A DNA stretch of 64,000 bases from Strongylocentrotus purpuratus (lineage: Eukaryota; Echinodermata; Echinoidea; Camarodonta; Strongylocentrotidae), in the NCBI RefSeq assembly GCF_000002235.5, contig NW_022145603.1, forward strand, positions 32,163,445 through 32,227,444. Reading direction: 5' to 3'. Numbering within the stretch: the stretch's first letter is position 1; each line of letters opens with the position of its first letter. A model generated the notes under the pieces. It had not been told where the DNA came from and ran no database searches. It worked only from the letters and a program-made list of their open reading frames with translations. The translations under genes were made by a program, and so were the position numbers. Shown here piece after piece: positions 58,385 through 64,000 of this stretch.

Positions 58385-59545
58385 CTAAATATGGGCCAAA
58401 GTAGTCGCATGACGTATAATGGAAAGGCGGGTGAATGGTGCCAATCGACAGCTAGGCAGATTCGCCATAATCTGCGTTTCCCTTCTACACTCTGCAGCTC
58501 TGCACGTCACGCATCGATGTTTCACCGTCTTAGCTAGTCGGTAACCTTGGAGTATCCAAAACTTTCTCCGTGTCTTGGCCGTAGTCGCTGCTACACCATG
58601 ATGTCCCAGTTCATGTGCGCTACGTATTATCATCAGTGATATGTGATGGCTGGCAGGAAGTAGAGCTGGATGCTTCGACTCGTATGACGTCACAAGGTTT
58701 TCCACTCTACCACCTACTCTGATCACACCATCATCGTCAACAAAAGGAGTGAGCACCTTGAATTCTCCTTTCTCTAGTCTGGGCAGTAGACTGATCTGTG
58801 CTCTCTTTACCCAGTACTTCTCTGCACTATCTAACTCTGTTGGGCTTAGAGTAACTTTGTCATCTGGTTTGGGTCCCTTCTGTATCTTGGCCTTCAGGAT
58901 TTGGATAAATCTGAATACATATGCGGTCGTTCTCAGGAGCTTTCTCCAACTCAAAGTTCTCTTACAATTTATCACTTCTGCTGTCTCTGTTGTTATGAAG
59001 ACTGACTGGGACTTTGTCTTTTCCTCACTTATGTCACCTTTGCAATTCACTGCTGCCTTGTCTGTAGGCCAGTCTGACTCGTCAGAGAGCAGAAAAATGG
59101 GCCCATCCTTCCACTCTTCTGACAGCCTCTCTACAGCTATACCTCGTGACACCTTATCAGCTATATTGACTTCACCAGGGATGTGTTTCCAGTCTGCTGG
59201 GTTTGTTAGTGTCTGGATTTCACCTACTCTGCTTGATACAAATGCCTTGTATGTTCTGGCAGATGACTTTATCCACTGGAGCACAATCATACTATCAGTG
59301 AAGAAAACAACCTTTTCCACCTGTAGCCTCATCTCATTGCTGATTGCTTCGTGCATTCTAGCTGCTAGTACCCCTGCCAGCAGTTCAAGTCGAGGAATAG
59401 TGAGCGCTTTAAGAGGTGCGACCTTCGACTTGGCTGATACGAAGCGCACTTCATACTTGTCATCATCTGTCTTCCACCTCAGATAAGCGCATGCACCATA
59501 TGCAATCTCAGAAGCGTCACAGAAAATACATAAGACTGGTCTCCC
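58385..59545 (-). pseudogene. BEL RNase H and integrase zinc domain
   Basis: Same frame as the reverse transcriptase. It starts CIFCDASEIAYGA, then PRLELLAGVLAARM and VFFTDSMIVLQWI (RNase H acidic residues), then HELGHHGVAATTAKTRRKFW and CVTC (HHCC). Frameshift at about 58440 just before the integrase core. Confidence 0.9.
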
Positions 59546-60364
59546 CTAGGCATTCTGTGGTTTCAGACATCTCTCAAGACTGATGTCATTGAGCTTACTC
59601 ATTTCTCTGAATAATCCTCTCCATTCATCTCCATCAGGTAACTCCTCATCCCAGTCATAACCACTCTGCCACAGCTTCTGTAAGCCAGTCTTTGCCTTGA
59701 TGATAATTGGCGCAGCAAAACCAATAGGATCATAGATTCTTGCTACTTTTCCCAAGATCTTTCTCTTAGTCAGCTTTTCTGTCTCTTTATCCGTTTCTTG
59801 TAGCTTGACCTTGTATGAGAAGGTATCATTATGTCTCTCCCATACTACACCAATCACCTTCTCTTCAGCAATCTCCTCTAAGAGTTTCATCTTTTCCTGC
59901 TTGTTGCCTCCATCAAGTGGCTTGTTTGATTGCCAACCTTTAACCTTGAAACCTCCTGCCTCCAACAGTTCATCTACCTCTGCGATACGTTTCTTTGTTG
60001 TATCTTCGGTCTCTACTGAATCGCAGATGTCATCCATGTAGATGTTTCTTTTCAGGATTGCAGCTGCTTCTGGGTACTTGGCTTCACCTTCTTCAGCCGT
60101 CAGTCTTACACCTATCTGCGCCATTGCTGCCGCTGGTTTGTCTCCAAACGTCACCACCTTCATCATATACACATCTGGTTCTTTCTCCTGGTTCATGTCT
60201 CTCCACAGAAATCTGTGTACATGCTGATCTCTTTCGGGAATCAATATACGGTGATACATCTTGCTAATATCTGCACATATTGCCACTGGGTGTTCTCTGA
60301 ACCTGAGGAGGACTCCAAATAGGTTGTTCAGTAAGTCAGGCCCTTTCTTCCAGTACTCATTCAA
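59546..60364 (-). pseudogene. BEL reverse transcriptase segment
   Basis: Contains AICADISKMYHRILIPERDQ, VTFGDKPAAAMAQIGV and IYMDDICDSVET, the polymerase motifs with the catalytic Asp pair intact, then ARIYDPIGFAAPIIIKAKTG (BEL connection). Ends at an in-frame TAG. The same frame continues in the next segment. Confidence 0.93.
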
Positions 60365-60405
60365 GCAGTGACCTTTGTAGATTGCAGATGAATTGAATAC
60401 AATTC

Positions 60406-61677
60406 TCAGAGGTGTGCTTTTGTTGTCTGGCCTGATAATACTGCGTGGTGACTGATGTAATGTACCGGTCCTTTGTACGTTGTCATTTCATCTTTCTCTA
60501 GCTTCTTAGCAAATCCCATCTCAGTCATCTCTTGTATCTTAGATTTGTAGGCTTCTGTATGCTCTGGATTCTTTCTGAGTTTTCTTTCTGCAGCAAAGAG
60601 CATCTTCTCTGCTAAGAACTTGTTATTGGGTAAGAGATCAGGATCTTTATCCCATGGATATGATATCTCCCACTGTCTTCCTACTTTGCGTGATGACGCC
60701 CTGATAATCCTCTCTTCCTCAGCTTCCTGTTTGGTAAGCCCACTCTGTGTGCACTGGCAGGAGGTAGGATTAACACCATCTGACTCTATCTTCCAAAAAT
60801 CTTCCAAAAAGTCAACTGGGCTTGCTAACTTAACATGAAGAACTCTTGTTCTGTTCTCTGCTTCTCTCTGAGTTGTGCCAAATACAACCCATCCAACAGC
60901 GGACTTCCTAGCAGCACAGCCGCCAACTACTCTAACTTCTCCGGCATGCAGTCTAGCATGGTCTATTCCAACTAGAAGATTAACTGGTCCACTACCTCTT
61001 TGCAAGTCCTCTTCTCTCAGTTGAAACTTCTGGGCCAACTCCGGCAGGTTCACCGCAGCTACGTCATCACTTATGCAGTCTATTCCTAATGCAGTAACCA
61101 TTATTGTTTTGCTTTTATTTACCTCTCTAATGGGCACTTTATACTTCTTCGTTGTCAATGTTTCCTCATCTCTGCCTATCTTGGTTACCGTGATGGTAGC
61201 CGAGATCCCCTCCAGTCCCATCTCAGCAGCAAACTCATCTCTTATTAAACTTATTTGCGCACCTGAGTCCAGGAGAACATTTCCCCTTAAAATGTTCCCT
61301 CTGTGCCCAACATCTGCAGTAACCAAGGGCAGCATGGCTTCTCCACTGTCCACTGCAGCAACACCAACTGTGCTTCTTCCACTCGCACCCTCAGAATCAA
61401 AATGCAACAATGGATGATGGAAATAGTTACATCTCTTTCCATCCCTCATCTCCGGACATTGCTGCCTCCTCCGACACGTTGCCATTGAGTGGTTCCGCCC
61501 TGCTTTTTTCAAACAGCTAAAACATGCATGTTGATCCTTAACAAACTGGAGCCTTTCTCGTGCGGTCTTTGATGTGAACTTTTTGCATTGGTCCACCCAA
61601 TGGTCTCCTGTCTTGCATATCCAGCAACGGTGTTGCAGAGTTTCTTCTGATTGCTGTCTCTGAGGTGTCTGTGACAT
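60406..61677 (-). pseudogene. BEL zinc knuckles, protease and start of RT
   Basis: CWICKTGDHWVDQC (CX2CX4HX4C) is near residue 18 and a second Cys/His cluster (CFSCLKKAGRNHSMATC) follows. LLDSGAQISLIRDEF near residue 135 is the aspartic protease with catalytic Asp. The C-terminal part (MTEMGFAKKL, VHYISHHAVL) is the reverse-transcriptase approach. Frameshift at about 60440. Confidence 0.9.
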
Positions 61678-62276
61678 ATGTGCCCTACTGCATGACGACT
61701 GTCACTTCTTAGGGGAGCATTTGCTCTCATTCTGGCCTTCATCTCTCCGCTCATCCACTTTAGCAGCATCTCCAGGGAAACAGCTGATTGCTGTTCATCT
61801 TTGTCTATCTCTTGATAGCGGAACCATACTCTTCTGTCATCTGGGTTCATCTTCCGTTCAATCATGGCCAACATGTTACTGTTGTTCATATCATTCTCTC
61901 GGCCTATTTCCTTTAACGTGTTGTAAATTCTTCTCACCATATGTACCAGATCACAAAAACGACCATCTTCGTTCTCTTTCAGAGGCTTGAATTTGTGGAG
62001 ATCGTTCATTATTGCATCAGCCACAAACCTTGGATCTCCATATATGCAATCAAGATGCTCCCATGCTGCTTCATAATCAGCCCCAATACCTCTAATCAGA
62101 TCAAGTGGACGTCCTTGTAGACAAGTACGTAGAATCGAAATGGCATCCCTGTTCCCGTACCTGCTCTCGACCAGATGTTTGAAATCTGATTTAAATATGC
62201 CATACTCTCTCACATCCCCATTGAACTTAGGTAGCTTGGGTCCCTCCAGCTGGAAACTACTGACCTGTCTAACATG
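61509..62276 (-). pseudogene. BEL gag, central segment
   Basis: Open frame after the TAA, with LEGPKLPKFNGDVREYGIF at the start, a standard BEL gag motif, and LRTCLQGRPLDLIRGIG. The ATG at 62213 is internal. A frameshift at about 61680-61720 moves the true frame into the zinc-knuckle segment. Confidence 0.82.
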
Positions 62277-62669
62277 TTACGTAGGAGGGCTTGCCTGATT
62301 GACTTCACTGGATGTATGAATGTCATCAGGTAGGGGGTTTGGATCTGCTTGGTTGTTTCTGTCCTGAACTTCAACCACTGGAGTTGGGGACTCCTTACGG
62401 AAATAGTCCTTAACATCCATCTGGAACATTAAGAAATCTTTCTGACATTTCTCCATCCACTGTTCTTCTTGCTCAAATGTTGCATCGTCTTCTATAGTTG
62501 CTGCATAGACTTCATGGATGCCTGTAAGCTCGTGGTACGCCTGTTGGTACTCTACAAACATGTCGCTCACCTCTGATGAAGGACGATTCTCATCTATCTG
62601 GAGGCGGACTGCATTTTCCTTTCTTGTGAGCTTGGCCTTGGCGGTCCTCCTCTTTACTTTCTCAGACAT
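62277..62669 (-). pseudogene. BEL gag, N-terminal segment
   Basis: 130 residues starting MSEKVKRRTAKAKLTRKENA, with a coiled, charged profile and acidic stretches, ending at an in-frame TAA (62277-62279). The next segment continues in the same frame, so a single nonsense change splits gag. Confidence 0.8.
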
Positions 62670-62710
62670 CTTCTCCCGTTCCCTGGTCAGCTTTAGAGAT
62701 ATTGAATTGA

Positions 62711-63821
62711 TGGATCACGGAAAGAAGGAATGCTCAGTCGAGTTTGTCCTGTTGAATCGGATAGTCCTCGATAAATCGAGTGTTTATTCAATCTGTATGA
62801 AAAATAAAAGATGAAGAAATCCTTAGCATCATTGCCTTGCGATTGCTAATCACCAATACATCGTTCTGTTTAATAAACCATTAAATATTGACTTTGTGAA
62901 ACAGGTATATCCTTAGTTTGCCACTTTGCATCAAAATCCTCTTTTTGTATTTACCAATTGTAAACATACCTATAGCTCTCATGTAAATGTACTTCTTATA
63001 ATTCACTTTAAATGTTAAATGAATATTTGCAATAAAGATTGAATATCCATTCTAATCTCAACTTGAGTAATGCCTGTTTATTAATTTGTTCCAAAAAACC
63101 TGTCCTTATATATTTCGACTACAATCAAAGAAATACAATCATGACCTCTTCAGTCCAAATATTCTCACACTGTAACATCTATCGATGTAAAATTGATACA
63201 AAACCAACATCTGTTTCATTTACCCACTTTCTAAATTGAAGTGTTTCTTACAACAAAAACCAGAATAAAAACTTCTCAAATCTTACTGTTAATGCCACCA
63301 AATAAATCTATTATTTGATGCATTATTTATACAAGCACATCAACACACATATTTAGACAAATATGGTATTAACCTAACTGACCGAAAATACTCTCGCCAT
63401 ACCTGGCCATACAAGTTGCGTACATTCCACGCTCGTTAGTTACATTTCATTTAACTCTACATTTCTACATTATATATTTGCTTAATTGCCTCTGAACCAA
63501 TTGATAATTAATACGTACATCTTTGGCAGGATCTACTCGAAACCGTGGAACACAAATTACCCCTCGCGGAGACATTTGTGACAAAACTGTTACATCAAAA
63601 ATGGTGGACAAACACGTCCGTTCTCTGACTTGATGATGTGGCTCTGAACTTAGCCGTGACTTACTTTTGCCACGTACCGGTCCCAGATATTCTAAGGTGT
63701 CCTTAAAGAAACACATGTGATCTTCTCAAAGGAAAATAAGAAAACTTCTTAATACATGAAAAATCGTCTAAATTCTTACTAGACAAATCACAAATGAAAA
63801 AGTGACATTTTCACTGAAACA
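62711..63821 (-). repeat. BEL element 5' LTR
   Basis: In element sense begins TGTTTCAGTGAAAATG and ends CCGTGATCCA. An 83-residue open frame inside (63465-63716) is present in both LTRs simply because they are near-identical. Confidence 0.92.
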
Positions 63822-63826
63822 CTTAT

Positions 63827-64000
63827 TAAAAGGTCTAGCTGTCTTAATAGATGCCGACTCACAATACACTGAGCTTTCAACCGCTGCGGAATGGCAGATA
63901 CGACTGAACGCCAAGGAAAATAATTGTTAAAACCAATTAATTTCCGATGTCCATCAAACAAATCTTCTATATACCATACACCAATATCAAATAGTTCTTT
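63827..64000 (-). pseudogene. L1/Tx1-like LINE, 5' portion of a split copy
   Basis: The minus strand reads in one frame from the right edge: KELFDIGVWYIEDLFD, then FPWRSVVSAIPQRLKA, the region before the zinc motif in L1-like elements. It joins 56030-56353 when the BEL element and one CTTAT are removed. Confidence 0.68.

Larger units (their letters stand above)
56354..63821 (-). mobile_element. BEL/Pao LTR retrotransposon, near-complete
   Basis: A 7468-base element with two long terminal repeats (1107 and 1111 bases) and the 5-bp duplication CTTAT at 56349-56353 and 63822-63826. In element order (right to left): gag-like region, zinc knuckles, aspartic protease, reverse transcriptase with YMDD, RNase H, integrase with HHCC and SDNGTQF, and the BEL-type C-terminal domain. 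The LTRs differ by one 4-base indel, one internal substitution seen, and one terminal base, so the insertion looks recent. The coding region nevertheless has two in-frame stops and four frameshifts. Known: BEL/Pao elements normally have one long gag-pol frame. Confidence 0.95.

Noticed and set aside
58749..59486. 245-codon plus-strand ORF
   Set aside because: Antisense to the BEL RNase H/integrase frame, which has clear motifs. Its own translation has none.

Overview
The window is animal nuclear DNA: AT-rich, with long introns using GT/AG splice sites, many MITE-like and retrotransposon insertions, simple repeats and one large minisatellite. Ankyrin repeats of the form GHLDVVQYLV-QGAQVE, Roc-COR-Death proteins, and abundant BEL/Pao and Penelope elements together suggest a marine deuterostome, most likely an echinoderm such as a sea urchin. 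That assignment is inference from family resemblance, not from a search.

Left third (about 0.9-19.8 kb, + strand): the 3' part of one multi-exon gene (gene A). I assembled thirteen exons from frame, splice sites and phase. They sum to 1953 coding bases (650 residues plus stop) without a phase break and encode the end of a Roc GTPase domain, a COR domain and a C-terminal Death domain. The P-loop and anything before it lie off the left edge. Introns carry a CR1/jockey-like LINE fragment, a 5'-truncated Penelope element with GIY-YIG endonuclease and a hammerhead-like motif, a tRNA-derived SINE, MITEs, a perfect hairpin, and degraded partial copies of two of the gene's own exons.

Middle (20-46 kb): gene-poor. 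It holds a 60-copy, 34-bp minisatellite with higher-order structure (22.84-24.87 kb), a GC-rich fold-back element (25.5-26.1 kb), and a block duplication. Unit 1 starts at about 26.1 kb and leads to ankyrin gene B (32745-33806). Unit 2 starts at about 35.9 kb and leads, more loosely, to ankyrin gene C (50553 onward). Comparing the units exposes clean insertions (a hAT-like MITE in unit 1, a TTAA-flanked MITE in unit 2) and a deletion.

Right (46-64 kb): a GC-rich PIF/Harbinger-like fold-back MITE, an unrecognised Cys-rich ORF, gene C (12 ankyrin repeats in one exon, then a short basic linker exon), a Ty3/gypsy integrase remnant, and a 7.47 kb BEL/Pao retrotransposon on the minus strand. The BEL element is flanked by the 5-bp duplication CTTAT and sits inside an L1/Tx1-like LINE.

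Interpretation: genes A, B and C are probably parts of a tandem cluster of ankyrin-Roc-COR-Death genes. Gene A shows the C-terminal half, while genes B and C show the ankyrin N-terminal half. Gene B looks truncated; gene C is open to the right. Domain content suggests intracellular sensing or signalling, possibly immune or cell-death related, but nothing in the sequence proves this.
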